From positions 1-12,706 of the forward strand of contig JAOAPJ010000400.1 in the NCBI GenBank assembly GCA_025462805.1: a stretch of DNA of 12,706 nucleotides, read 5' to 3'. This DNA is from Acidobacteriaceae bacterium (GTDB taxonomy: Bacteria; Acidobacteriota; Terriglobia; Terriglobales; Acidobacteriaceae). Position 1 is the stretch's first letter. Each line of letters opens with the position of its first letter. The notes under the pieces were generated by a model. That model worked only from the letters and a program-made list of their open reading frames with translations, searched no databases and was not told the origin of the DNA. Below are positions 12,432 through 12,706 of this stretch, piece after piece. The position numbers were made by a program, and so were the translations under genes.

Positions 12432-12706
12432 ATGAAGCTCCTGCTCGTCGGCAACTACTTGCCCGATCGCCAGGAGAGCATGCAGCTCTACGCCTCGATG
12501 CTGGCCAGCGGCATGCGTCAGCGAGGCCACCAGGTTCGCCTGCTGCATCCACCGGCCGTGCTGGGCGCCTATGCTGCCCCCCACTCGCCTTTGTCCAAGT
12601 GGCTGGGTTACGCCGACAAGTTCCTGCTCTTCCGCCGTGAGCTGCGCCGCGCTGCCGCCCAGGCCGACCTTGTGCATCTGTGCGATCACTCCAACGCCAT
12701 GTATCT
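12432..12706 (+). CDS. Glycosyltransferase family 4, N-terminal part (cut by window edge)
   Basis: ATG 12432 opens a frame that stays open for 91 codons to the window edge. The protein begins MKLLLVGNYLPDRQESMQLY, has a predicted helix (ASMLASGMRQRGHQVRLLHP), and later shows ADLVHLCDHSNAMY. These are typical of the N-terminal Rossmann-like domain of group 1 (GT4) glycosyltransferases, where the last phrase lies in the acceptor-binding half. The donor-binding domain and EX7E motif are outside the window. No clear Shine-Dalgarno precedes the start. It follows the acetyltransferase by 61 bp and probably continues the polysaccharide operon. Confidence 0.82.
   Translation, partial: MKLLLVGNYLPDRQESMQLYASMLASGMRQRGHQVRLLHPPAVLGAYAAPHSPLSKWLGYADKFLLFRRELRRAAAQADLVHLCDHSNAMY

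Overview
This GC-rich window is mainly an exopolysaccharide/capsule export and sugar-nucleotide locus, read on the + strand from about 2.5 kb to the right edge. A short block of housekeeping-type genes lies on the - strand at the left. The best guess for the source is a Gram-negative, GC-rich soil-type bacterium, plausibly an Acidobacteriota of the Terriglobales type. This rests on the fused Wzc-type kinase, an outer-membrane SLBB exporter and the general style of the proteins. It is inference from protein character, not a database match.

Left block (- strand, reading right to left): a GTG-started membrane-anchored protein of unknown function (2268-1654), a glycine oxidase ThiO-like FAD enzyme (1605-508), and the N-terminal 139 codons of a citrate synthase (419 to the window edge). 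A 242-bp divergent intergenic region (2269-2510) separates this block from the polysaccharide genes.

Right block (+ strand): a GT4 glycosyltransferase and a WaaE-like GT2 glycosyltransferase form a tightly coupled pair (GTGA overlap). After a 223-bp gap come a Wzc-like chain-length regulator/tyrosine autokinase and a Wza-like export protein (4-bp gap). The gap holds a candidate promoter inside a perfect 9-bp inverted repeat, and a leader with strong potential hairpins. Next is a complete dTDP-L-rhamnose pathway in the order rmlD-rmlC-rmlB-rmlA, then a WcaF-like left-handed beta-helix acetyltransferase, then the start of another GT4 glycosyltransferase cut by the right edge.

Together these genes describe synthesis of dTDP-L-rhamnose, assembly and probable O-acetylation of a rhamnose-containing polysaccharide, and Wzc/Wza-type control of chain length and export. 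The initiating phosphoglycosyltransferase, flippase (Wzx), polymerase (Wzy) and a Wzb-type phosphatase are not in the window. No tRNA, rRNA, insertion sequence, CRISPR array or clear intrinsic terminator was seen, and no gene-free stretch exceeds 300 bp. I do not see a clearly new biological system. The parts most worth a second look are the structured leader before the Wzc-like gene and a recurring GGTANNNT motif in the gaps between + strand genes.
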